DNA from: JBHHXR01 sp046757205
Lineage (GTDB): Bacteria > Pseudomonadota > Alphaproteobacteria > Rhodobacterales > Rhodobacteraceae
Direction of reading: 5' to 3'
NCBI GenBank assembly: GCA_046757205.1
Contig: JBHHXR010000021.1
Coordinates: 1 to 22,826 of the forward strand
DNA: 22,826 nucleotides
In this document: positions 14,613 through 22,774 of the stretch, piece by piece
Layout: each line of letters starts with the position of its first letter
Position numbering within the stretch: the stretch's first letter is position 1
The notes under the pieces: generated by a model
What the model was told of the DNA's origin: nothing
Seen by the model: only the letters and a program-made list of their open reading frames with translations
Databases searched by the model: none
Program-made: the position numbers and the translations under genes

Positions 14613-15695
14613 TCAGAGCGCTATACCGATCTTGAACCCCGCGACGATGGCGCTGCCGTCCGAAAAATGCGTGCCCAGAACGTTGTTGGCTTCGCCCAGC
14701 CAGACGTAACTCGCGCCGGCGGTAAACTTGACGTTGCCCGAGGTGCGGGTAACGGCCAGACCGATACTGGTGCGGCCGTCGATCGGGCCGAGCGTGGTGA
14801 GAACGGTGTTGGTCGCGGGCTCGTAACTTCCGATGATTGCGCCGGACCAGTTTTCATTGAACCGGCGGCCGACGCCGATGGTGTAGTTCGTCCAGTCCTC
14901 GGCGTAGTCGACAAGCGGGGAGCCGACCACCGTACCCGTGTAAAGCGGCGGCGAGATCGCGAAACTCGACCAGTCGACCCAGCGGATGGAGCCGAATACA
15001 AGCGTATCCGCTGCAATACCGGTCTGGAATTCGAGATTGATCGCCTGCGGTGTCGTTATACCGGTCTTGGCGTCAAGCGAGCCGCCGACGAACGATTCAG
15101 CCGTATTCAGGCTGTGTTCGATCTCCGAGTAATACGTCAGGGCTATCCGCAACGCGATCTCGGGCTTTGAAAACGCGGCACCGACAAGATAGCCGTACCC
15201 GTAGTCCTGACTGGCCGCGACGGAATAGGAGCCGAGAAACGGGATCGTGGCCGTGGCTTCCATGGACTGCACCCGGGCGCCCGCATAGAGCTTGAATGCC
15301 GGCGTCGCGTCGTAGGCCAGTATGCCGCTCAGCGAATAGGAGGTGAGTTCCGCCACCGTGCCGCCGTACCCGCCGGCGGCGACCGGATAGTCGGTATCAA
15401 CTCCCCAAGGTTCATTGATGATCACCGCATAAGACAACCGATCGTTGATGTCGGCCTTGTAGGCGAAACCAAGGCTGAAATACGTCTCCAGCAAGTTGCC
15501 GGTGTTGCCGACCGGCTGAGGGGAGCCGCCCGTCCCGGTGAGGTCAGGCGCGACGACGCGACCGGAAAACTCCAGATAGCGGCCATCCTCGAAAAGGATG
15601 CTGGTCGAAGGCGCGTTTCGCTCTATTCCTCCGGCGACCGCAGCCGTCGCGCAGAGGGTGGCACCCAGAATGACACCGGTCTTGACTGTCAACAT
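14613..15695 (-). CDS. OmpP1/FadL-like outer membrane protein
   Basis: This 360-residue exported beta-barrel protein has a signal peptide MLTVKTGVILGATLCATAAVAGG, and alternating aromatic/hydrophobic strands run to the end (FKIGIAL). The N-terminal ILFEDGRYLEFSGRVVAPDLTG and the pattern of strands ending in FTAGASYVWLGEA resemble the FadL/OmpP1 group of Rhodobacterales. FadL proteins pass long-chain fatty acids or other hydrophobic molecules across the outer membrane; the substrate here is unknown. GGAGA precedes ATG 15693-15695. A longer in-frame start at 15773 would put 26 hydrophilic residues before the signal and is unlikely. A perfect FNR-type box lies 124-137 bases upstream, and a clean terminator follows. 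Confidence 0.82.
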   Translation of the reverse strand: MLTVKTGVILGATLCATAAVAGGIERNAPSTSILFEDGRYLEFSGRVVAPDLTGTGGSPQPVGNTGNLLETYFSLGFAYKADINDRLSYAVIINEPWGVDTDYPVAAGGYGGTVAELTSYSLSGILAYDATPAFKLYAGARVQSMEATATIPFLGSYSVAASQDYGYGYLVGAAFSKPEIALRIALTYYSEIEHSLNTAESFVGGSLDAKTGITTPQAINLEFQTGIAADTLVFGSIRWVDWSSFAISPPLYTGTVVGSPLVDYAEDWTNYTIGVGRRFNENWSGAIIGSYEPATNTVLTTLGPIDGRTSIGLAVTRTSGNVKFTAGASYVWLGEANNVLGTHFSDGSAIVAGFKIGIAL

Positions 15696-15818
15696 CGTAC
15701 TCTCCCGCGTGATTTCCTTATCTTTCAGGGCGATACGCGTACCATTGTCAATGGACTGCACTGTCGCAGGCACGCCGTTGGTCGTGGTGGAATCTGCTGC
15801 AATGACAGGGCAGATGCT

Positions 15819-15832
15819 TTGATCTCGATCAA
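15819..15832 (-). promoter_or_regulatory. FNR/FixK/Anr-type binding site upstream of the FadL-like porin
   Basis: TTGAT-CTCG-ATCAA is a perfect match to the TTGAT-N4-ATCAA consensus of FNR-like oxygen and redox regulators. It lies five bases beyond the ppa stop codon, in the 142-base gap before the porin gene. If it worked as a class II site centred at -41.5, transcription would start near 15784, with CAGATT (15796-15791) as a weak -10. This predicts oxygen-dependent control of the porin gene. Direction is inferred from position. Confidence 0.6.
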
Positions 15833-15837
15833 TGGAG

Positions 15838-16371
15838 TCAACTGACCGCGTCGAGCGCCGTCTGAAGAATCGCTTCGGCTTCCGTCTTGTCGCCCCATCC
15901 CACGACCTTGACCCACTTGCCCTGTTCGAGGTCCTTGTAGTGCTCGAAGAAATGCTTGATCCGGTCGAGGGTCTTCTGCGGCACGTCGCTGAGGTCCTGA
16001 ATGCCGGCCTGGAAGGGATCGACCTTTTCGGACGGCAGCGCGATGATCTTGTCGTCCATGCCGCTCTCGTCTTCCATTTTCAGGACGCCGATCGGGCGGC
16101 AACCGATCACCACGCCGGGTTGCAGCGGAAAATCGCACATGACCAGAACATCGGTCGGATCGCCATCGGCGTGCAGCGTGTTGGGCACGAAACCGTAGTT
16201 GCACGGATAGAACATCGACGTGTTGACCAGCCGGTCGACGAAAACCGCGCCGCTCGCCTTGTCGATCTCGTATTTCACCGGCGCGCCGCCGGACGGTCCG
16301 CCGGTGATCTCGATCACCACATTGATGTCGTTCGGCGGATTTTTCCCGGCCGGTATCTTGTCGATGTTCAT
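15838..16371 (-). CDS. ppa: Inorganic pyrophosphatase (family I)
   Basis: This 177-residue soluble enzyme hydrolyses pyrophosphate released by biosynthesis. The active-site block reads FYPCNYGFVPNTLHADGDPTDVLV, with metal-binding Asp at 69, 71 and 74. The substrate-binding KYEID (33-37) and the conserved C-terminal FFEHYKDLEQGKWVKVVGW are present. The length matches the usual bacterial form. I chose ATG 16369-16371 because AGGAG lies six bases upstream; the 14-residue extension to 16413 is not conserved. It is followed by the FNR-type box and the porin gene. Confidence 0.95.
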   Translation of the reverse strand: MNIDKIPAGKNPPNDINVVIEITGGPSGGAPVKYEIDKASGAVFVDRLVNTSMFYPCNYGFVPNTLHADGDPTDVLVMCDFPLQPGVVIGCRPIGVLKMEDESGMDDKIIALPSEKVDPFQAGIQDLSDVPQKTLDRIKHFFEHYKDLEQGKWVKVVGWGDKTEAEAILQTALDAVS

Positions 16372-16437
16372 GTCCCACTCCTGACAGGTCTGGTTCGGTG
16401 CGCGCAGTACCATGTTTGTGCGCTTGCGAAAAGGGTA

Positions 16438-17316
16438 TCAGCCGAGGGCTTTTTGTCGCCGCCTTTCATGGCGGACATTGACGATATTTCCGCCAAGGAT
16501 AAGCGTCGCACCAATGAACACCGTCGCGACCAGTGGTTCCTGATACACCAGCATTCCGACGACGGCGATCAGCGGCAGCCGCATGAATTCCAGCGGTGCG
16601 ACGATCGTCGCCGGCGCCGCGCGGAGAGCGGATGTCAGGCAGTAATGCGCGGTCAGGCCGCCGATCCCCACCACAGCGAGCCACGGCAGCACGCCGGGCG
16701 ACGGAACGGGGATCCCGCCCGGCAGCGCCAGCACCAGCCCGAAGGCAAACTGCATCAGCGTCATCCAGAACAGCACGCACAATACGCTGTCGGTTCGCGT
16801 GATGTCCTTGGTGAATATGTTGGTCAGAGCAAAGCCGACAGCCGCCAGCAACCCGGCGCCGTGACCGAGCTCGATGGGCGAGACACCGGGCCGGGCCACG
16901 ATCAGAACTCCGGCAAAACCGAGCGCAGCCGCGAAGACCCTGCTGCGGTTCATTCGCTCGCCCAGCAGAAACGGTGAAAACACGGCCACCCAGATAGGGC
17001 TTGTGAATTCGAGCGCCACGAGCTGCGACAGCGGTATTGCCGCGACGCCGTAGAACCAGAAATTCTGCGCCGCGAAATGCACGACGTTCCGCTTGACATG
17101 GGCGTCGATGCGGCGCGTCGCCACCTGCGACAGGCTGCCGCCGGCCGAAAGCAGCGCGACCACCACGAGAAAACCGATCGCCGAGCGGTACATCATCAGC
17201 TCGAACGTATTCATTTCCGTCTGGATTTCGCGGCCCGCCACGGCCATTGCCGTGAACGAGACCACCGCGCCGGTCATCCAGACCGCCGCCAGGACGGGGT
17301 GCGATCTCCCGGACAT
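16438..17316 (-). CDS. DMT superfamily transporter, EamA type
   Basis: This 292-residue inner-membrane protein has about ten hydrophobic helices in two EamA repeats (about residues 8-135 and 148-285). Typical EamA features are NFWFYGVAAIPLSQLVALEFTSP at the end of the first repeat, GVLIVARPG at the join, and HYCLTSALRAAPATIVAPLEF in the second. Members move amino acids, nucleosides or other metabolites; nothing here points to one substrate. I chose ATG 17314-17316; a TTG at 17331 would add five residues. It lies 19 bases after the COG3650-like gene and is probably cotranscribed with it. Confidence 0.85.
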   Translation of the reverse strand: MSGRSHPVLAAVWMTGAVVSFTAMAVAGREIQTEMNTFELMMYRSAIGFLVVVALLSAGGSLSQVATRRIDAHVKRNVVHFAAQNFWFYGVAAIPLSQLVALEFTSPIWVAVFSPFLLGERMNRSRVFAAALGFAGVLIVARPGVSPIELGHGAGLLAAVGFALTNIFTKDITRTDSVLCVLFWMTLMQFAFGLVLALPGGIPVPSPGVLPWLAVVGIGGLTAHYCLTSALRAAPATIVAPLEFMRLPLIAVVGMLVYQEPLVATVFIGATLILGGNIVNVRHERRRQKALG

Positions 17317-17335
17317 TCGCTGGACCGCCAATTCG

Positions 17336-17716
17336 TCAGTTGGCGGGTTCGCCGGCCAGGCAACAACCGGTGAGCACGATGGCCCTGGTGCCGTCCTGCG
17401 TCAGCAGGTCCAGCACAAAGGGATATTCGATGTCAGACATTCCGTCGCTGCAAACGGCCGGCCGGATGACGGCGACGGCGGTGCCGAAATCGCCGATCAG
17501 GGAATAGGCGATGGGCCAGTTACGGCCTTCCGCCACCGCCTTGTGGGGAATTCCGAACTCCACCGTCGGGCGACCCATCCTCCGCAGCGCAGCGCTCTCT
17601 CCGTCGACCCGGAGGTCCCAGAACGGTTCGGTGCCGCCGCATTGATAGCCGGTCGGTTCGGCCTGCGCCAGCGCCGTACCGGAAAGACAACAGATGAAAA
17701 ACGCGAGTTTCAGCAT
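17336..17716 (-). CDS. Small exported protein, COG3650-like
   Basis: This 126-residue protein has a signal peptide (MLKLAFFICCLSGTALAQA). The mature part starts with YQCGGTEPFWDLRVDG; the GTEPFW motif is the mark of the COG3650 group, whose role is unknown. A later Cys (PAVCSDGMSD) and a C-terminal Cys pair (LTGCCL) suggest disulfide bonds in the periplasm. The signal peptide also contains a Cys pair, but there is no clear lipobox. ATG 17714-17716 is preferred over the longer start at 17731 because it starts the signal peptide. It is 91 bases downstream of guaA on the same strand. Confidence 0.72.
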   Translation of the reverse strand: MLKLAFFICCLSGTALAQAEPTGYQCGGTEPFWDLRVDGESAALRRMGRPTVEFGIPHKAVAEGRNWPIAYSLIGDFGTAVAVIRPAVCSDGMSDIEYPFVLDLLTQDGTRAIVLTGCCLAGEPAN

Positions 17717-17807
17717 GACCGGACACTGCAACGATCGCCCGCGTAGCGCCAGCGATAAGTTTGCCCGATGCGCCGACCGACCTGCAGAGCAGTCGCCCGC
17801 GCCCGTC

Positions 17808-19367
17808 TCATTCCCATTCGATCGTGCCCGGCGGTTTCGACGTGATGTCGTAGGTTACGCGGTTGATGCCGGCCACTTCGTTGATGATCCGCGTCGCCGT
17901 CTCGCTCAGGAATTCGTGGCTGAACGGATAATAATCGGCGGTCATCCCGTCAACCGAGGTTACGGCGCGCAGGGCGCAGGCGTAATCGTAGGTGCGGTCG
18001 TCGCCCATGACACCCACCGTCCGAACCGGCAGAAGGGCAACGAACGCCTGCCAGATCGCGTCGTAAAGTCCGTGCCTTCTGATCTGGTCGATGAAGATCG
18101 CGTCGGCCTTGCGCAGGATGTCGAGCTTGGCGCGGGTGACCTCTCCGGGGCAGCGGATGGCGAGGCCGGGCCCGGGGAAAGGGTGGCGGCCGATGAAACT
18201 CTGCGGCAGGCCAAGTTCGCGCCCCAGTGCCCGCACCTCGTCCTTGAACAGTTCGCGCAGCGGTTCGACAAGTTCCATGCGCATGCGCTCCGGCAGGCCG
18301 CCGACATTGTGGTGCGACTTGATGGTGGCTGACGGACCGCCCGAGAAACTGACGCTCTCGATGACGTCGGGGTAAAGCGTGCCCTGTGCGAGGAACCTGG
18401 CGCCGCCAACCGATTTGGAATGTTTTTCAAACACCTCCACGAACAACCTGCCGATCGTCTTGCGCTTCTCTTCGGGGTCAGGGATGCCGTGAAGAGCGTT
18501 CAGGAACAATTCCGACTCGTCGGCGTGGATCAGCGGAATGTTGTAGTGGTCACGGAACATTCCGACGACTTGTTCCGCCTCGCCGAGCCGCATCAGCCCG
18601 GTATCCACGAAAACGCAGGTCAACTGCTCGCCGATCGCCTCGTGGATGAGCACGGCGGCCACCGAGCTGTCCACACCGCCGGACAGGCCGCAGATCACCC
18701 TGCCACCGCCGACTTGCGCGCGGATATTGCGGATGGCTTCCCGCTTGTAGGCGCCCATTGTCCAGTCGCGCGAAAAACCGGCGATGTCGGCGAAATTGCT
18801 CAGAAGCCGCGCCCCGCCGGGGGTGTGATGCACCTCGGGGTGGAACTGCACGGCGTAGAAATTCCGCGAAATGTCGGCGGTTATGGCGAAAGGCGCGTTC
18901 GCCGACTTGCCGTAGACCTCGAAACCGGGCGCCAGGCGTGTAACCCGGTCGCCGTGGCTCATCCAGACCCGCTCCGGGCCGTCGGCGAACCAACCGTCCA
19001 GAAACGCCGGCTTTGGGGCTGACGGTGCGACGAAGGCGCGGCCGAATTCGCGGTCGTGCCCGGCCTCGACCGTGCCGCCGAGTTGCGCCATCATCACCTG
19101 CTGGCCGTAGCAGATGCCGAGTACCGGAAGACCCATTTCGAACAGGCTCTGCGGCGCGCGGGGCGAGTTCTCCTCAACCACCGATGCCGGCCCCCCCGAC
19201 AGGATGACGGCCTTCGGCGCCAGCGCGCGGATGCTCTCCCCGGTCACCTGCTGGTAGGGATGAATTTCACAGTAGATGTTGTTTTCGCGCAGACGCCGGG
19301 CAATCAGCTGGGTGACCTGAGAACCGAAGTCGATGATCAGCAGAAGTTCGTGGCCCGGGGTATTCAT
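17808..19367 (-). CDS. guaA: GMP synthase (glutamine-hydrolysing)
   Basis: This 519-residue enzyme makes GMP from XMP, ATP and glutamine, the last step of guanine nucleotide synthesis. The N-terminal class I glutamine amidotransferase has its catalytic Cys86 in LGICYGQQ, with His176 and Glu178 in FHPEVHHT. The ATP pyrophosphatase domain has the PP-loop CGLSGGVDSSV (227-236). The C-terminal dimerisation domain ends in the family signature PPGTIEWE, so the gene is full length. The ribosome site is weak. It is divergent from the mttB-like gene across 225 bases in which I see no convincing guaA promoter boxes and no riboswitch. Confidence 0.97.
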   Translation of the reverse strand: MNTPGHELLLIIDFGSQVTQLIARRLRENNIYCEIHPYQQVTGESIRALAPKAVILSGGPASVVEENSPRAPQSLFEMGLPVLGICYGQQVMMAQLGGTVEAGHDREFGRAFVAPSAPKPAFLDGWFADGPERVWMSHGDRVTRLAPGFEVYGKSANAPFAITADISRNFYAVQFHPEVHHTPGGARLLSNFADIAGFSRDWTMGAYKREAIRNIRAQVGGGRVICGLSGGVDSSVAAVLIHEAIGEQLTCVFVDTGLMRLGEAEQVVGMFRDHYNIPLIHADESELFLNALHGIPDPEEKRKTIGRLFVEVFEKHSKSVGGARFLAQGTLYPDVIESVSFSGGPSATIKSHHNVGGLPERMRMELVEPLRELFKDEVRALGRELGLPQSFIGRHPFPGPGLAIRCPGEVTRAKLDILRKADAIFIDQIRRHGLYDAIWQAFVALLPVRTVGVMGDDRTYDYACALRAVTSVDGMTADYYPFSHEFLSETATRIINEVAGINRVTYDITSKPPGTIEWE

Positions 19368-19543
19368 CGGGGTTCTTTATTCCGGGGCGGGAGGCAGCGC
19401 AACCCGCGGCAGCTCCGCCCCTCGGCACGGGCGGCACCGGCGTTTCGCCGCGGGCCGATCGGCGGATATGTCGCGGACGTGTGCTTTCTGGACGGAATTG
19501 CGCAGGCCGTCGGCCGGGGTGAGTGACAATTATCGCCGCATTC

Positions 19544-19562
19544 CCGGCGGCGGGGCCGCCGG
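19544..19562 (+). other. GC-rich hairpin 30 bases upstream of the mttB-like gene
   Basis: CCGGCGGC (19544-19551) and GCCGCCGG (19555-19562) form a perfect 8-bp stem with a 3-base loop. If it lies in the 5' UTR it could affect translation or mRNA stability of the methyltransferase. There is no T-run, so it is not an intrinsic terminator. The AT-richer GACAATTAT just before it could be part of a promoter, but I cannot pair it with a -35 box. Confidence 0.35.
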
Positions 19563-19592
19563 TGGACAAGTCACAGACCAGGGGGCCAGATC

Positions 19593-21137
19593 ATGCCAGA
19601 TGCACCCGCCGCCAGCGAAGGACGCCGACGTGTCCGCGGGGGAGGCGCGGCCAGACGCGCCGAGCGTACGGCCTTTCACCTCGAAGCAGCCAGGTTCATC
19701 GAGCGGCGCATCCCGAATTTTGAAATACTCGACGACGAAGCGCTGGAAATCATCGAGCATAACGCCGAGACCATTCTGCAAGAGGTCGGCGTCAATTTCG
19801 TCGACAATCCCGCCGCGCTCGATCGCTGGCGCGAGGCCGGCGCCGATGTCGAGGGCGAACGGGTCAGGATTCCCCGCGGGCTGGCCAGAACGCTTTGTTC
19901 GACGGCTCCTTCGAAATACGTTCAGCATGCCCGCAATCCCGAAAGGAATGTCGAGATCGGCGGCAAGAGCCTGGTGCTGGCGCCGGTTTACGGCCCGCCG
20001 TTCTTTCGCGATCTGGAAGGCGGCCGCCGCTACGCCACGATCGGGGATTTCCGCAATCTGGTGAAGCTCGGCTATCTGTCGAAATGGCTGCACCATTCCG
20101 GCGGCACCGTCTGCGAACCCACCGATGTCGGTGTCAACGAGCGCCATCTCGACATGTTGCTGGCGCATATGACGCTGTCGGACAAACCGTTCATGGGCTC
20201 GGTGACCGAACCGAGCCGGGCGCAGGATTCGGTCGACATGTGCGGACTTCTGTTCGGCGAGGATTTCGTGCAGCGGAACACGGTGATGACCTCGCTCATC
20301 AACATCAACTCGCCGCTGACGTTCGATGCGGTCATGATGGGCGCGATGGAAATCTATGCCAGGTCCAACCAGGCCTGCATCGTGTCGCCGTTTATCGTCG
20401 GCGGGGCCATGGCGCCGGTCTCGGTCGCGGGAACGCTGGCGCAGGTGCTGGCCGAAGCATTGGCCGGGATCGCCTACAACCAGCTGATCCGCCCCGGCGC
20501 GCCGGTGGTCCTCGGGGCATTCGTGACTTCGATCGACATGAACTCGGGTGCGCCCACGTTCGGCACGCCGGAGGCCGCGAAGATCCTCTACGGCGCCGGT
20601 CAGCTTGCACGAAGACTGAATTTGCCGTTCCGTTCCGGCGGAGGTCTCTGCGGGTCGAAGTTGCCCGATGCCCAGGCCGCGTACGAAACGGCGAATACCC
20701 TGAATGCCGCCTTGCTCGGCGGCGTGAATTTCATGCTGCACGCCTGCGGCTGGCTGGAGGGCGGGCTGGTGGCCTCGCCGGAAAAATTCGTTCTCGACGC
20801 CGACCAGCTCGGCATCCTGCATTCGATCGCCGAGGGGATCGACATGTCGGAAAACGGGCAGGCGATGTCGGCCGTCCGCGAGGTCGGGCCCGGCGGCCAC
20901 TATCTGGGCTGTGAGCACACGCAGGCGAATTTCAAGACCAGTTTCTGGCGCAGCAGCCTGCTCGACTACCGGCCATTCGAGACCTGGGCCGACAACGGTT
21001 CGCCGGATACCTTCGCGCTGGCACATGCGCGCGTGGAAAGAATGCTTGCCGAGTACACGCCGCCGGCCATCGACCAGGGAATCGAGGAATCGCTGATGGC
21101 CTTCGTCAGCCGGCGGAAGGAAGAAATTCCCGGCTGA
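19593..21137 (+). CDS. MttB-family corrinoid-dependent methyltransferase without pyrrolysine
   Basis: This 514-residue protein is of the trimethylamine methyltransferase (MttB) family. The N-terminal FEILDDEALEIIEHNAETIL and VGVNFVDNP, then the barrel regions with HHSGGTVCEPTDVGVN, LININSPLTFDAVMM, PFIVGGAMAPVSVAG and SKLPDAQAAYE, match the family. Archaeal MttB reads an internal TAG as pyrrolysine; this frame has no internal stop and ends in TGA. It belongs to the much larger pyrrolysine-free branch, in which characterised members demethylate quaternary amines such as glycine betaine or related compounds. The substrate here is unknown. AGGGGG precedes the ATG. No corrinoid protein (MttC-like) or reactivase gene is in the window, so its partner must be elsewhere. 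Confidence 0.9.
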   Translation: MPDAPAASEGRRRVRGGGAARRAERTAFHLEAARFIERRIPNFEILDDEALEIIEHNAETILQEVGVNFVDNPAALDRWREAGADVEGERVRIPRGLARTLCSTAPSKYVQHARNPERNVEIGGKSLVLAPVYGPPFFRDLEGGRRYATIGDFRNLVKLGYLSKWLHHSGGTVCEPTDVGVNERHLDMLLAHMTLSDKPFMGSVTEPSRAQDSVDMCGLLFGEDFVQRNTVMTSLININSPLTFDAVMMGAMEIYARSNQACIVSPFIVGGAMAPVSVAGTLAQVLAEALAGIAYNQLIRPGAPVVLGAFVTSIDMNSGAPTFGTPEAAKILYGAGQLARRLNLPFRSGGGLCGSKLPDAQAAYETANTLNAALLGGVNFMLHACGWLEGGLVASPEKFVLDADQLGILHSIAEGIDMSENGQAMSAVREVGPGGHYLGCEHTQANFKTSFWRSSLLDYRPFETWADNGSPDTFALAHARVERMLAEYTPPAIDQGIEESLMAFVSRRKEEIPG

Positions 21138-21141
21138 GCAT

Positions 21142-21435
21142 CTAGGCCGGCCGTGTCGGGCGTCCGGACTTGTGGCCGATGCCGGCCAGCAGGTCCGCCA
21201 GCGCCTCCACGTGCCGTTCCACCCGGTATTCAAAACGGTTGCGCAATCGTACTTCTTCGTGATGCCGTTCGGCTTCGATCAGGCGCCGGAGACGGTCCGG
21301 CGAACCGCAGGCCGTGAAATCGGTTTCACTTGCCTCGCATTCTTGTCCGGCGCGCCAAGCGGCCAGGATGCGTGCCGCCCTGACGAGCGTTCGCGGTCGG
21401 CGCGGTATATTCGGTTGTTCGGAAATGTGGATCAT
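21142..21435 (-). CDS. DUF6477-like small protein
   Basis: This is a 97-residue basic cytoplasmic protein. RRPRTLVRAARILAAWRA near the N-terminus and RYRVERHVEALADLLAG-type sequence near the C-terminus (YRVERHVEALADLLA) resemble DUF6477 proteins of Rhodobacterales, which have no known function. I chose MIHISEQP (21435) as start: the frame stays open to 21681, but that part crosses the AT-rich divergent promoter region and is not conserved. It is head-to-head with the DUF6456 gene and ends four bases from convergent mttB. The family match is from memory of its pattern, so moderate confidence. Confidence 0.65.
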   Translation of the reverse strand: MIHISEQPNIPRRPRTLVRAARILAAWRAGQECEASETDFTACGSPDRLRRLIEAERHHEEVRLRNRFEYRVERHVEALADLLAGIGHKSGRPTRPA

Positions 21436-21528
21436 GTCGGCCCCGTCGGATTGGGAAAAGCCGATTATCGCCGGAGTGACCTGCGTGTTGCGTGATTTGC
21501 GCCGCTGCGTTCGCTGGCCAACGCGCGT

Positions 21529-21570
21529 TTTACAACTCGCCTTTAAGTTAATTAAAAATTTATGGATCAA
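21529..21570. promoter_or_regulatory. AT-rich divergent promoter region between the DUF6477 and DUF6456 genes
   Basis: This is the most AT-rich stretch of the window, including TTAAGTTAATTAAAAATTTAT. For the plus strand, TTTACA (21529-21534) may be a -35 with ATTAAA-like sequence 16 bases on. For the minus strand, TTGATC (21570-21565) may be a -35, with TTAAAG 18 bases on. The nested TTAA motifs are not spaced as in the CtrA site. Exact promoters cannot be fixed by eye. Confidence 0.45.
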
Positions 21571-21673
21571 CCGTAGAGCGAACCGGGACTTGCGTTCAAG
21601 GAAATCAGCTCTGATCAGACCAGACGTGACACGGGAAAAAGACATTTCCAGGCAAGCAGTTGACGGGCGGCAT

Positions 21674-22774
21674 GTGTGCAATTGGTTGCCACGCGGTGCC
21701 GTGAACTATCTTGCCCATACCGGTTGCGGGGCTTCGATCCGTTCGATTGCACGGGCGGAGGGGTGTCACCCCTCCACCGTGATGCGGCGGGTGAGACGGC
21801 TGGAGGCGCGCCGCGAAGACCCGCTCGTGGACGAGGCCCTGGGAAGCATCCGGTTCAGAAAATTCCTGGTCGGCGAGGGCGTAGCGTACAAGGAGGCGGA
21901 CGGCGTGACGTGCAAGGCTTCTGGAAACAAGGACAACCATGGCGGAAAGATTGACCGCGAAGCCCGGCGCATCCTGCGCCGTTTGTGTGAAAAGGATGCG
22001 TTTCTGTTGGTATCGCCCGATATGGAACGGGCTGCGGTCTTTCGAACAGCGGCAAAGGGCCGGCCCAACAAGATCGCGGTACTGGATCGTGAATTCGCGC
22101 GCGCTTTCGCGTTGAACGAATGGATTACGGGCGAGAGGCTGGGAAAGCTCGGGCGATACACCATCACCGGCGTCGGGCGGGCGGCGCTCAAGAGGTTGCT
22201 TGCTGAAGACACGCGACGGCGCGACACGGCAACCGGGTTCGCCGAGAGCATCAGCCCGTTTCGCGTCCAGCATCAGTGCTTGGAGGAAAGGGAACTTGCG
22301 GGCGACGGCGGAACCGCGCCCCGGCAGGTCCGGTACAATCTTGCCGAAAGCCCGTTGACGGCACTGGGGCGCCGGCGCGATCGCAATGGAGAGCCATTCC
22401 TGGCGGCCCCACTGATCGAGGCCGGCGAACGCCTGCGCGAGGACTTCGAGATCGCTCAGATCGGCCCGAAGGTCACGCAGAACTGGGACCGGTTTCTGAC
22501 CGCCGCACATATTGGCGTACCGGGCCCGGGTAAGGAGCCCGGGCAGGGGCCGACAGCCGCGCGGGAAAGGGTTCTCGCCGCTCTTCGGGTGCTTGGCCCG
22601 GGGCTGGCGGACATCGCTTTCCGCTGTTGCTGTTTTCTCGAAGGCCTGGAGGCGGCCGAGCGGCGTCTCGGCTGGTCGGCGAGATCGGGCAAGGTGGTCC
22701 TGCGCATTGCTCTCGGCCGATTGGCCGAGCATTACGAACTGACGGGCGGCCGCTCCGCCCGTGCGGCCGGGTAG
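21674..22774 (+). CDS. Helix-turn-helix protein with DUF6456 C-terminal domain
   Basis: This protein has about 366 residues. The N-terminal part, WLPRGAVNYLAHTGCGASIRS then IARAEGCHPSTVMRRVRRLE, is a helix-turn-helix, followed by RREDPLVDEAL. The C-terminal domain matches DUF6456: ESPLTALGRRRDRNGEPFL, then GERLREDFEIAQIGPKVTQN, WDRFLT, and RCCCFLEGLEAAERRLGWSARSGK. It is probably a DNA-binding regulator; targets are unknown. The start is uncertain. The frame is open from 21314 but crosses the AT-rich promoter stretch. GTG 21674 starts just before the conserved WLP block and codon use becomes GC-rich there; GTG 21626 is the alternative. Neither has a good ribosome site. No terminator is visible in the last 52 bases. 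Confidence 0.78.
   Translation: MCNWLPRGAVNYLAHTGCGASIRSIARAEGCHPSTVMRRVRRLEARREDPLVDEALGSIRFRKFLVGEGVAYKEADGVTCKASGNKDNHGGKIDREARRILRRLCEKDAFLLVSPDMERAAVFRTAAKGRPNKIAVLDREFARAFALNEWITGERLGKLGRYTITGVGRAALKRLLAEDTRRRDTATGFAESISPFRVQHQCLEERELAGDGGTAPRQVRYNLAESPLTALGRRRDRNGEPFLAAPLIEAGERLREDFEIAQIGPKVTQNWDRFLTAAHIGVPGPGKEPGQGPTAARERVLAALRVLGPGLADIAFRCCCFLEGLEAAERRLGWSARSGKVVLRIALGRLAEHYELTGGRSARAAG

Noticed and set aside
16303..16318. Perfect 16-bp palindrome GGTGATCTCGATCACC
   Set aside because: It lies within the ppa coding sequence and encodes conserved residues (VVIEIT), so coding constraint explains it. It is not an FNR-type site.
19593..21137. Possible pyrrolysine read-through in the mttB-like gene
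   Set aside because: There is no in-frame TAG, the frame is full length, and it ends in TGA.
19530..21233. Minus-strand frame of 567 residues opposite the mttB-like gene
   Set aside because: It is a shadow frame; the plus strand carries clear MttB-family motifs.
21543..21555. CtrA-like TTAA motifs in the AT-rich island
   Set aside because: Three TTAA motifs are present but none has the TTAA-N7-TTAA spacing. They are reported only as an AT-rich promoter region.
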